In this document: positions 33,663 to 41,852 of the stretch, piece by piece | How the letters are laid out: every line of letters begins with the position of its first letter | Position numbering within the stretch: the first letter of the stretch is position 1 | NCBI GenBank assembly: GCA_030613055.1 | Contig: JAUWMR010000031.1 | Coordinates: 1-47,794 of the forward strand | From: Desulfobacteraceae bacterium | GTDB taxonomy: Bacteria > Desulfobacterota > DSM-4660 > Desulfatiglandales > Desulfatiglandaceae | DNA length: 47,794 bases | Direction: 5' to 3' | Translations under genes and position numbers: made by a program | Notes under the pieces: generated by a model | Databases searched by the model: none | The model's input: only the letters and a program-made list of their open reading frames with translations | Told to the model about the DNA's origin: nothing

Positions 33663-35312
33663 ATGGGAAAGTTGAAACAAGAGACCCTCCAAACGGATGT
33701 ATTGATTATCGGCGGGGGTGGCGCTGCCGGCAGGGCTGCCTATGAGGCAAAACGCATGGAACCCCAGGTCGATGTGACTGTAGCCACAGAAGGAACCTGG
33801 GGAAGCGGTGGGAGCACCGTGTGGGTTGCCTCTGAGACACTGGGCATTAACGCGCCGTTGAATGCATCCGATGATGGTGACTCGCCCGATGTCTATCTTG
33901 AGGACATCCTGAAGACAGGGTTGGGATTGGCCGATGAATCATTGGCTTCCATAATCGCCCATGAGGCTTCCGATAGGATATTGGAACTTATTGAGATGGG
34001 TGTTACCTTCGATGGTGTTGGTGAGAAACCACTCCAGAGAAAGCTCTCGGGATGTACTAAAGCCAGATCTCTGGCTGAGGGTGGGCAGACAGGGGTCTCT
34101 ATCGTTTCAGTGTTAAAAAAAGCTTCCCTTGAGAAGGGCGTCAAAGTCCTCGAGGGCATACGACTTCTGGACCTCATTTATAAAGAGGGCGAGGTATGGG
34201 GAGCAAGAGGCTTTAGACAGGGGAAGCAGATTGATATCCTGGCTAAAGCGGTCGTCCTCGCGAATGGAGGTGCAGGGGCCATCTTCCCTCACAATATCAA
34301 CCATCCCTCTCTTAAGGGTGACGGCTTTGCTATGGCCTTTCGTGCCGGAGCCGTTCTCACCAATTTAGAATTCTTTCAGATCGGCCCTGGTGTCGTCTTC
34401 CCCAGGATGCATTTCATCATCCATTCACACATGTGGAATTTTTGTCCACGCCTGAGAAATGTTCTCGGTGAGGAGTTCTTAAGTAATTATCTCCCCAAAG
34501 GCGTCTCAAAGGATGACGTGCTTTCCCTGAAGTCCATGTCTTTCCCCTTTTCCGTCAGGACCAATGCCCGCTACCTGGATATATCCATATTTAAAGAGAT
34601 CTGTTCCGGAAGAGGAACGGAACACGGAGGCGTTATTTTTGACGTGAACCACGTTCCGGACAGCGAATTAGAGAATAAAGCCCCGATTACCTATGAGACC
34701 TTTTTAAAAAAAGGGGTTAATCTATGCACGGACAGCATTGAAATTGCCCCCCTTGTTCAGAATTTCAATGGTGGCGTCAAGATTGATGAGAATGCGGCAA
34801 CGACTGTCCCGGGGCTGTTCGCGATAGGTGAGGTTTCAGGTGGGGTTCACGGGGCTGACAGGCCCGGCGGCAATAACCTGACCGACTGCCAGGTATTTGG
34901 ATATCGGGGGGGACGAGCCGCTGCCGGCCTGGCCATTGAACGCTCTGAAAAACCGAAAGAGGTTTTTCGGGAAAAAGAGCTTATCCCTCAGGAAAAAACG
35001 GATATGCTCGCGCCCGTTAAAACGGCCATGGACAAATCCCTCATGATTGTCCGGCACAAAGAAGGCTTGGCAGCTCTTTTGGAAGAAATCGAGGGCTGTC
35101 GCCAAAAGGTTTCACAGCTTGACGTTACAACAGATAACTTTCTTCTTGTTGCCGAAATGTTTGCCAGGTCAGCACTCTACCGAGAGGAAAGTCGGGGTAT
35201 TCATTACAGGGAGGATTTCCCGAACAGGGATCCGGCCTTTGATAAGCCCTCCTTGATACGCAAAGGAAAAGGAGGGGAAATGGGAGTTTGGGTAACCAAT
35301 AAGGACGTTTAG
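33663..35312 (+). CDS. FrdA/SdhA-like FAD-dependent oxidoreductase
   Basis: 549 residues. The N-terminal FAD motif is VLIIGGGGAAGRAAYEAKR, and the C-terminal one GEVSGGVHGADRPGGNNLTD is typical of the fumarate reductase/aspartate oxidase group. The fumarate-site segment QFHPTG reads QIGPGV here, so the usual His is absent and the substrate is probably not fumarate or succinate. Seventy-six bases after the PreA-like gene; AAGGA precedes the ATG. It may be the redox partner of the PreA-like protein or act on a related unsaturated acid. Confidence 0.88.
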   Translation: MGKLKQETLQTDVLIIGGGGAAGRAAYEAKRMEPQVDVTVATEGTWGSGGSTVWVASETLGINAPLNASDDGDSPDVYLEDILKTGLGLADESLASIIAHEASDRILELIEMGVTFDGVGEKPLQRKLSGCTKARSLAEGGQTGVSIVSVLKKASLEKGVKVLEGIRLLDLIYKEGEVWGARGFRQGKQIDILAKAVVLANGGAGAIFPHNINHPSLKGDGFAMAFRAGAVLTNLEFFQIGPGVVFPRMHFIIHSHMWNFCPRLRNVLGEEFLSNYLPKGVSKDDVLSLKSMSFPFSVRTNARYLDISIFKEICSGRGTEHGGVIFDVNHVPDSELENKAPITYETFLKKGVNLCTDSIEIAPLVQNFNGGVKIDENAATTVPGLFAIGEVSGGVHGADRPGGNNLTDCQVFGYRGGRAAAGLAIERSEKPKEVFREKELIPQEKTDMLAPVKTAMDKSLMIVRHKEGLAALLEEIEGCRQKVSQLDVTTDNFLLVAEMFARSALYREESRGIHYREDFPNRDPAFDKPSLIRKGKGGEMGVWVTNKDV

Positions 35313-35484
35313 CAAATGGGCACCGCCTGTGACCTGTCAACATAGTATCGCATGGATGAGTTTTTTAAAGGATGTCATATTGGCTCCAATACCTCTCCGT
35401 GGGATGCAGACCTACTGTTGCCGGGTTATCGGCGGATTAAATCAAAATTCATTTAAGACATAATGACAGAAAGGAGGAAGAGAG

Positions 35485-36459
35485 ATGAAAAAGAAATATT
35501 TTGTTTTGTTCGCGGCGTGTTTTTTTCTATTAATTTTTTCAGGGATAGGTGTCTCTCAGGCAAGAGACCTCCCAACCGTTGAGATTGCTGCTTTCACACC
35601 TCCTTCGGTTGGATCATTCTTAGCCCCTATCATCGAGCATGCGAAGACTGACATCAAGAACGGGGTAGACATAAAGTGGGTTATGAAACCCCCGAGGGCA
35701 TATAATATGGGATATGCCTCCGGTGAGTTCAAAGTGGGTTCAAGTGCCGCTCTATTGTCTGAGGGCCTCAGGAGGGTTAAAGGAATGAAGACCGTCTTTC
35801 TCTTCGGGACCTTTGATTATTTCGGGACAGTGATAGTACGAGACCCCTCGATCAAGACACTGAAGGACCTCGAAGGTCGCAAATTAGCAGCAGCCAAGGT
35901 CACGACAAACTATGCCATGTTCAAGTATTTCGCAATAAAAGAAGGTGTGGATCTTGAAAAAATTGACGTTTTATCCGCAAGCGTTCCGACTTTATTAACC
36001 TATATTACGGCAGGCAGAGTCGATGCGGTTCAGTTGTGGGAACCGGGCTTCACAAAGATCATGATAGAACAACCGGGAAAGTATTTCCCTATTTTTTACC
36101 ATAAGTCTTTGAAAAAATACACGGGGCTCGATGTTTCCCCCTATCTTGGCGTCGCTGCCCATGAGGATTGGGTTAAGCAAAACCCATCGCTTGTTCAAAA
36201 ACTATATAATGCATTCAAGGATGCCGAAAAGTGGCTCTGGGCCAATCCTTCGAAGGGGGCAGCGATCATTGCCGAAAAAAACAAACTGCCCTTGAAGGCG
36301 ATTCAGGACTTGGTTAAAAATAATGACCGGTTAGGGTTACACGTTATCCCCGCGGAAAAGGTTGAAAAAGAGATCTTTGTTATTTTCAAGGCGGGTTTGG
36401 AAACAGGGTATATCAAAAAGCTTCCTGAGAGGAGCATTATTTATCACGGCCTTAAATAG
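35485..36459 (+). CDS. ABC transporter substrate-binding protein, NitT/TauT (NMT1) type
   Basis: 324 residues. Signal peptide (residues about 4-26, FVLFAACFFLLIFSGIGV then SQARD), then an NMT1/SsuA-like periplasmic domain: VKGMKTVFLFGTFDYFGTVI, IKTLKDLEGRKLAAA, TYITAGRVDAVQLWEPGF. This family binds sulfonates, nitrate, thiamine precursors or aromatic acids. AAAGGAGGAAG precedes the ATG. It forms a complete importer with the next two genes. Confidence 0.9.
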   Translation: MKKKYFVLFAACFFLLIFSGIGVSQARDLPTVEIAAFTPPSVGSFLAPIIEHAKTDIKNGVDIKWVMKPPRAYNMGYASGEFKVGSSAALLSEGLRRVKGMKTVFLFGTFDYFGTVIVRDPSIKTLKDLEGRKLAAAKVTTNYAMFKYFAIKEGVDLEKIDVLSASVPTLLTYITAGRVDAVQLWEPGFTKIMIEQPGKYFPIFYHKSLKKYTGLDVSPYLGVAAHEDWVKQNPSLVQKLYNAFKDAEKWLWANPSKGAAIIAEKNKLPLKAIQDLVKNNDRLGLHVIPAEKVEKEIFVIFKAGLETGYIKKLPERSIIYHGLK

Positions 36460-36498
36460 ATCTTTTTGAAAGCCTAATCCATTTCCTGGAGAATAACT

Positions 36499-37266
36499 AT
36501 GTTAGAGAGGCTTAAGAAAATTCAACTCAAAAAGGGAGGATTTATCTCTTTCGGGATAATCCTAATCGCGTGGGAGACATCCTCCCATTTTGTACCGCCT
36601 TATCTGATTCCCGACCTGTCAACGCTCCTTGACAAGTTCCTTGAGGTCCTTACCAGTTGGAAACTCATGCGGCATGTCTTTATCACCGTCCTGAGGGTAA
36701 TCATCGCCCTCACAATCTCTTTCGTGTTTGGAGCTACTTTAAGTATCTTGATGGGCTTTGTTCGAAAGTCGGAAGACTATATCCTGCCGGTCCTCCATTT
36801 CGTTATGGGGGTACCCGCCCTTTCCTGGGTGGTCATGGCCATTATCTGGTTCCCTAATATTGAAAGCAGGATCCTCTTTATTCTGGTGGCCTGCTGTTTC
36901 CCGAACTACACATTAGAGATGTATGATGGCATTAAGGGTATTCAAAAGGATCTGATGGACATGCTCCAATCATTCCGGCCCACCCGCTTGCAGCTTTTCA
37001 GCAAGCTCATCTTACCCAGCATCGTGCCGGCCATTCTTACCTCGTGGAAGATCAACGTGGGATACGCTACCAGGGTGGCCATGGTCGCGGAGCTGGTAGG
37101 AGCAACAACAGGCGTAGGATTTCAGTTGCTTTCATCCCAGGAGATGTTCGACATGCCGGGGGCAATTGCATGGACCTTAATGCTTATTGTATTTCTTTTA
37201 ATTTCGCAATTTTCTTTGGAAAAGGCTGAACGCTATTTATTGAGGTACAGACCTTCCACAAATTAA
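36499..37266 (+). CDS. ABC transporter permease, NitT/TauT type
   Basis: 255 residues with about six membrane helices. The cytoplasmic coupling (EAA) loop is visible as DMLQSFRPTRLQLFSKLILP. CCTGGAG precedes the ATG. It forms the membrane channel with the ATPase that follows 18 bases on. Confidence 0.93.
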   Translation: MLERLKKIQLKKGGFISFGIILIAWETSSHFVPPYLIPDLSTLLDKFLEVLTSWKLMRHVFITVLRVIIALTISFVFGATLSILMGFVRKSEDYILPVLHFVMGVPALSWVVMAIIWFPNIESRILFILVACCFPNYTLEMYDGIKGIQKDLMDMLQSFRPTRLQLFSKLILPSIVPAILTSWKINVGYATRVAMVAELVGATTGVGFQLLSSQEMFDMPGAIAWTLMLIVFLLISQFSLEKAERYLLRYRPSTN

Positions 37267-37284
37267 GACTTGGGGGGAAAAGAG

Positions 37285-38043
37285 TTGGAAAAAAAGATTA
37301 TCGTGGTAGACAATGTTAAGAAGATTTACAAGATCGGCCGAAAACAGGACTTTGTTGTGGCGGATGGATTGAGTTTCCAGGTTTCTAAAGGAGAGGTTGT
37401 CTGTATCGTTGGCAAGACTGGATGCGGTAAATCGACATGCTTCAATATGCTATTGGGTATAGAGCCGACTACTGAAGGAACCATAAGGATTGAAGGAAGA
37501 GATCCATACAAAGACTTCAATTATTTTCAGACCAAAATCGGAGCAATCTTTCAGACTGATCGCCTGCTTCCCTGGCGGAGTTCACTTGAGAATGCCGTAA
37601 TCGGCCTTGAGCTCGTGGAAAAATCCAAGGAAGCACGAGAAGAGATTGCTCTCAAATGGCTCCACAGGTTGGGTTTAGAAGGGTTTGAAGAGGTGTATCC
37701 CTATCAGCTCTCGGGAGGCATGCGGCAGAGGGTGGGCATGGCCCGAGCCTTCACGGTGAACCCCGATATTCTTTTAGCGGATGAGGCCTTTGGTCATCTC
37801 GATCAAGTGACCTCAAACCAGCTTCGCGAGATTTTTCTTGAGCTTATTAAAGAGACAGGCAAGACATGCCTTGTCGTGACTCATGATATCAGGGAGGCGA
37901 TTGAGATAGGCAATAGGATAATCGTATTAGGTAAACCCTGCCGCAACCTTTTGGATGAAAAAATTCCTGAATTTTCTTCGGAAAAAGAAAAAGGCGAATA
38001 TGAGGAAAGGATTTTTTCAGTGATCGATAGAGGTGAAGTATGA
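37285..38043 (+). CDS. ABC transporter ATP-binding protein, NitT/TauT type
   Basis: 252 residues with every ATPase motif: Walker A GKTGCGKST, Q-loop FQTDRLLPWRS, signature LSGGMRQRV, Walker B ILLADEAF, H-loop VVTHD. The TTG at 37285 is chosen because GGGGGGAAAA lies just ahead of it; the TTG at 37270 has no such site. Confidence 0.93.
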   Translation: MEKKIIVVDNVKKIYKIGRKQDFVVADGLSFQVSKGEVVCIVGKTGCGKSTCFNMLLGIEPTTEGTIRIEGRDPYKDFNYFQTKIGAIFQTDRLLPWRSSLENAVIGLELVEKSKEAREEIALKWLHRLGLEGFEEVYPYQLSGGMRQRVGMARAFTVNPDILLADEAFGHLDQVTSNQLREIFLELIKETGKTCLVVTHDIREAIEIGNRIIVLGKPCRNLLDEKIPEFSSEKEKGEYEERIFSVIDRGEV

Positions 38044-38070
38044 CGTGGCTTTGTTGAGGAGTGGGAATTC

Positions 38071-39498
38071 ATGGAAAAACCTTTAGACAAAGCGATTCAC
38101 AGATTTCAGGAAGATTTTTCAGGTAAGGTACTCACCCTTGGTGAGCTTGTGGAGATAGCGGAGGAAGAGAATATTTCCCTGAGCAGCATGGTTGTAACTG
38201 AAGCCATGGTCAAGGAACACAAGGGCTATGAGGAGGTTCTCACTTGTGTTACCGATTCCTTCAAACATAACCTGAAGGCATTAGAGTTAGGGATTACCAC
38301 CGGCGTTAGTTTTCTGTTAGGCACGGTTGGTTCCGATCTGGCCGGTTATGGTGATAATGCACTGATCGAGGATAAATTAATCAATAAGGCCTTGATTTAT
38401 ACCATAGCTACCGAAGTAGGTAATCATGAAATAGGTCTTCAGCCCTGCGCCGGGACAGGCGACTCCTGTCCGTATACAGGATTGATAAGGGCATTGATGG
38501 AGAATCACTATTCTACTGAGCAGATTGGCCTGACCGCGGCTTTAATCCTGAAAGTTGGAAGTATCTTCAGGGCAGGCAAACGAACCACCGGATGTAACAT
38601 GGAGGGATATGGAGCAGGAGCGGCAGCCACTGCCGCAGCCCTGACCGATCTTCGGGGAGGCACACCCAAACAGGTTGCCAAAGCTATTGTTCTGGCGCTT
38701 TCTCCTACGATCGCTGTTCCGTGCACACCACGTGTAATGGTAGCGGGGCTTTGCGCGAGCCATATTGGGGGGGCTATCTTAATCGGCAACCTGGCCTCTA
38801 ATCTAATCCTTAATACCTCATTGCCAGTTGAGGTAGACGTGGATGTCATGATTGCCATGGCGGCAAAAGTCCATACTGAAGCGGCACCCGCTATTACTGC
38901 CGTTAATCTCGAATACCTGAAACCCTATTTCCAGAAAAAGACTCAAGTGGAGTCATTCATAGATGAGGCTATCAGGGAAAGTGAAGCTGAACAGGCCGAT
39001 GAGATACAGCAGATTGCAAAGGAAGAAATCAGAAATTTGATTGCTTCTTCGCGACCTCTTACCCAGGTCTTTGGTGATGTGGTCGTCGGGGGGAGCAGTA
39101 TCGCTGTCGGGTCGCCTACAAACATGGCTCGGATCTGTCATGCCATGGTCTCAGGTGAAATCAGAAAGATAGAGATTGATCTTACCACGGACCTGTTTTC
39201 ACGAAGGGGCATCAACGTGCCGGCCATCCTCATGGGGGCTATCTACGGGGCAAGAACGGATGATGCCCAACTCTATCATAAAATTTTTGATCTTCCCGAA
39301 ATCAGAAATATTAATATTAAGATCAACAGGGTGGATATTCCTGAAGTACAGCGCATAAGAATAGAAACAACCGAAAAAAGCGCCATGGTAGATTCCAAAA
39401 ATCGCGGAGGCGGGCGGGTGGCCATCATTGATGCCGAACCCTCTTTACAGGAGGCGATTCGCGCAGCGGAAAGACTTGGCATTGAGTTGGCGGGTTGA
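38071..39498 (+). CDS. Serine-dehydratase-like Fe-S protein with reversed (alpha-beta) domain order
   Basis: 475 residues. The N-terminal ~320 match the catalytic (alpha) chain of Fe-S L-serine dehydratases: ATEVGNHEIGLQPCAGTGDS, then GCNMEGYGAGAAATAAALT and VPCTPRVMVAGLC, which supply the three cysteines expected to hold the cluster. The C-terminal ~150 resemble the beta (regulatory) chain: TQVFGDVVVGGSSIAVGSPT aligns with the family's GPSSSHTxGxxR segment, but the Ser-His pair is lost. Known single-chain enzymes have beta first. The substrate may be another beta-hydroxy or beta-thio acid. GAGG precedes the ATG. Lies between the transporter and the RraA genes. Confidence 0.8.
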   Translation: MEKPLDKAIHRFQEDFSGKVLTLGELVEIAEEENISLSSMVVTEAMVKEHKGYEEVLTCVTDSFKHNLKALELGITTGVSFLLGTVGSDLAGYGDNALIEDKLINKALIYTIATEVGNHEIGLQPCAGTGDSCPYTGLIRALMENHYSTEQIGLTAALILKVGSIFRAGKRTTGCNMEGYGAGAAATAAALTDLRGGTPKQVAKAIVLALSPTIAVPCTPRVMVAGLCASHIGGAILIGNLASNLILNTSLPVEVDVDVMIAMAAKVHTEAAPAITAVNLEYLKPYFQKKTQVESFIDEAIRESEAEQADEIQQIAKEEIRNLIASSRPLTQVFGDVVVGGSSIAVGSPTNMARICHAMVSGEIRKIEIDLTTDLFSRRGINVPAILMGAIYGARTDDAQLYHKIFDLPEIRNINIKINRVDIPEVQRIRIETTEKSAMVDSKNRGGGRVAIIDAEPSLQEAIRAAERLGIELAG

Positions 39499-39517
39499 TT
39501 CAAGGAGACAGACAACA

Positions 39518-40195
39518 ATGACATCTTCAAAGCATGTTATTTATGATATAGACAGGACATCAAGGGGCCTGGTTGAATTAATGAAGGCCATCCCAACGGC
39601 CACAATTCATGAAGCCTATGGTGGAAAAGGGGCTTTTATGAATTTCATTAAACCTATTCAGCGAGGCATGACACTTTGTGGTCCCGTTGTACCCGTTAAA
39701 ACGAGGCCGGGGGATAATCTTATCGTTCATAAGGCCATCTACGTGTCTCAACCAGGCGATGTTCTGCTGGTGGATACATCTTCCTTTGTTGAAGCAGGTT
39801 TCTGGGGAGGAATCATGACAGAGGCCGCTCAACAGAGGGGAATAGCCGGTCTGGTGACAGACGGCGCTGTTAGGGATACGGATGAAATCATTAAGATGGG
39901 GTTCCCTCTATTTTGTCAGGGCATTTCCATCAAAGGAACCACCAAAACATGTCTTGGCACTATCAATCATCCCATAGACTTTGGAGGGGTTCACATTACA
40001 CCCGGGGATTTGATCGTTGGGGATTCAGATGGGGTCGTGGTCGTTGCGCGAAGGGATGTTCCCGGTGTCCTTGAAAAGGCCATGCAGCGGGAAGAGAAAG
40101 AGAACAAAATCAATGATGAACTAAGGCAGGGTAAGACCACCCTTGAACTTTATGGTTTCTCAAAGCTGTTGGAGCGTGAAGGGATCGTAGAATAG
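39518..40195 (+). CDS. RraA/HMG-aldolase family protein 1
   Basis: 225 residues from the ATG at 39518 (AAGGAG upstream; the frame is open further into the previous gene). The active-site region reads RGIAGLVTDGAVRDTDEI, with the DGxxRD motif that holds the catalytic Arg and the metal-binding Asp in 4-hydroxy-4-methyl-2-oxoglutarate (HMG) aldolases. Such enzymes cleave or decarboxylate 2-oxo-dicarboxylates to pyruvate; RraA itself is a non-enzymatic RNase E regulator that lacks these residues. So this is more likely an aldolase or decarboxylase. Confidence 0.88.
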   Translation: MTSSKHVIYDIDRTSRGLVELMKAIPTATIHEAYGGKGAFMNFIKPIQRGMTLCGPVVPVKTRPGDNLIVHKAIYVSQPGDVLLVDTSSFVEAGFWGGIMTEAAQQRGIAGLVTDGAVRDTDEIIKMGFPLFCQGISIKGTTKTCLGTINHPIDFGGVHITPGDLIVGDSDGVVVVARRDVPGVLEKAMQREEKENKINDELRQGKTTLELYGFSKLLEREGIVE

Positions 40196-40215
40196 CCATG
40201 AACGAGGAAAGAGAA

Positions 40216-40887
40216 ATGGAAAGAGAAATATTTGACCAAAAATATCGAAAGCGCCTGGAAAGACTCTCTACCACAAATATCTCCGATTCCCTTGATAAGG
40301 TAGGTGTTCGGGGTGCTGTGATCGGTATCAGGCCCCTGTTTGGTTTGCCCAAGGTAGTGGGTTTGGCCGTCACAATAAAAATCACGGCAGCAGGAATGAC
40401 CAAATCCAAGCACCATCTTGGAACCGAAGCCATAGCCTCTGCTCAAAAAGGGGATCTAATTGTTATTGATAACCGTGGTGACACTCGGAACAATTGCTGG
40501 GGCGAAGTCTTAACCTGCGCCGCCAAAATGAAAGGTATCTCCGGGGTCATCATTGACGGAGCCGCCAGAGACGTGGACATGTGTGATGAAATGGGCTTTC
40601 CTGTTTTTGCTCGTGGGGTTGTCCCTATAACTGCAAGGGGACGGATTATGCAGGAAGATTACAACTGCCTTATCCGCTTAGGTGATGTCCAGGTCAGACC
40701 GGCGGACATACTTGTAGGAGATATTAACGGCATTGTGGTCATTCCGCCAGAAAGATTGGATGACGTTTTATCCGAGGCAGAAATGATCATGGAGAAAGAG
40801 GAAAACATGAAGAAAGACATTCTTTCAGGTCTCGATATTTTAGAGGTTGATAAGAAGTATAATTATGAGCAGATGTTAAAGAAATAA
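40216..40887 (+). CDS. RraA/HMG-aldolase family protein 2
   Basis: 223 residues from the ATG at 40216, which has GAGG eight bases upstream; an ATG at 40198, two bases after the previous stop, is possible but has no site. The motif region is GISGVIIDGAARDVDMCDEM, again with DGxxRD, and GDLIVIDNRGDTRNNCWGE is typical of the family. It is clearly a paralogue of its neighbours, not a duplicate at DNA level. Confidence 0.88.
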   Translation: MEREIFDQKYRKRLERLSTTNISDSLDKVGVRGAVIGIRPLFGLPKVVGLAVTIKITAAGMTKSKHHLGTEAIASAQKGDLIVIDNRGDTRNNCWGEVLTCAAKMKGISGVIIDGAARDVDMCDEMGFPVFARGVVPITARGRIMQEDYNCLIRLGDVQVRPADILVGDINGIVVIPPERLDDVLSEAEMIMEKEENMKKDILSGLDILEVDKKYNYEQMLKK

Positions 40888-40912
40888 CCCTCTGAGCATG
40901 GAGAAAAAAATA

Positions 40913-41581
40913 ATGGAATTCAAAAGGCCAGATCCGGAAATAGTAAAGAAATTTGAATCTCTTTCCACGCCCACAATCTCTGATGCCCTGGATAAATCAG
41001 GCATAGCTGGAGGATGTAACGATATTATGCCTATTGTTTCAGGGGTGAAGATGACAGGGACGGCTTACACAGTTCGATATGTACCCACAGGCGCTGTAAA
41101 GGGAACTGTGGGAGATTATATTGATGATGTTTTGCCAGGAGATGTGGTTGTTCTTGATAATAGAGGGAGAAGAGACTGTACAGTATGGGGAGATATTCTG
41201 ACAGTGACGGCAAAGATGAAAGGCATTGCCGGAACCGTTATAGACGGTGTCTGCCGTGACATTCCCACTATCCTTGAAGAAAAGTATCCTATCTTTTCCA
41301 GTGGAAGATTTATGATGACAGGGAAGGACCGTGTCATGGTGGAGGCGACTCAGGTAATTGTTTCTATCGGGAGGGTTCAAGTGAAGCCGGGTGATATTCT
41401 AATCGGGGATGACAGCGGGGTTGTGGTCGTTCCTCAAGAGATGGCCCACCAGATTCTCGAGGCGGCTGAGAAAATAGAACAAGCGGAGAATGGCATTGTA
41501 GAGGCAGTCAAAGGCGGCTTGAGCATAAAAGAGGCCCGCAAAAAATACGGCTATCACAAGTTGCAAGCAAAAAACAGTTGA
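40913..41581 (+). CDS. RraA/HMG-aldolase family protein 3
   Basis: 222 residues from the ATG at 40913 (GGAG nine bases upstream); an ATG at 40898 would add five residues. Motif region GIAGTVIDGVCRDIPTILEE has DGxxRD, and VVLDNRGRRDCTVWGDILT matches the family. Last of the three consecutive homologues. The family usually forms trimers of one chain, so three chains could form mixed trimers or act on different intermediates. Confidence 0.88.
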   Translation: MEFKRPDPEIVKKFESLSTPTISDALDKSGIAGGCNDIMPIVSGVKMTGTAYTVRYVPTGAVKGTVGDYIDDVLPGDVVVLDNRGRRDCTVWGDILTVTAKMKGIAGTVIDGVCRDIPTILEEKYPIFSSGRFMMTGKDRVMVEATQVIVSIGRVQVKPGDILIGDDSGVVVVPQEMAHQILEAAEKIEQAENGIVEAVKGGLSIKEARKKYGYHKLQAKNS

Positions 41582-41631
41582 ATTTTCCCTATTCTATGTT
41601 AGCGATGTCGTCTTTTCACTGACGATTCTCC

Positions 41632-41820
41632 TTACGATCGTCCTGACTGAAATTGTTCAAGAAATTCAAACGCAATTCGTTCGCAACCAGCCTCACCAAA
41701 TTCTGCGCTCTCTAAAAGGACGCCGGCATATCCGGGAACGCTATCACCAAGAGTATTTCAATGGATATCGCAGACCACCGGAAAAAGTGACGGCTCGATG
41801 ATGACGGCACGCAAATTCAT
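41632..41820 (-). pseudogene. Short unidentified protein-like remnant with one in-frame TGA
   Basis: On the minus strand a 63-codon frame starts at the ATG at 41820 (MNLRAVIIEPSLFPVVCDIH), is broken by TGA at codon 21, and continues as NTLGDSVPGYAGVLLESAEF ... to a TAA at 41632. The second part looks protein-like (balanced, helical end FEFLEQFQSG), but I do not recognise it. No ribosome binding site. It fills most of the 271-base gap between the third RraA gene and the MFS gene. Confidence 0.3.
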
Positions 41821-41852
41821 GTTCAAGCGACTGTGATTGGGGGCACAATCAG

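Noticed and set aside
35313-35484. Thiamine (TPP) riboswitch ahead of the NMT1-type binding protein
   Set aside because: The conserved CTGAGA and ACCTGA...GGATAATGCC elements are absent.
39428-39517. Longer N-terminus for the first RraA gene
   Set aside because: The extension overlaps the end of the dehydratase-like gene and has no ribosome binding site; AAGGAG precedes the ATG at 39518.
41758-41760. In-frame TGA as a selenocysteine codon
   Set aside because: No convincing SECIS hairpin follows at the right distance, no ribosome binding site precedes the frame, and the protein is not a known selenoprotein type.
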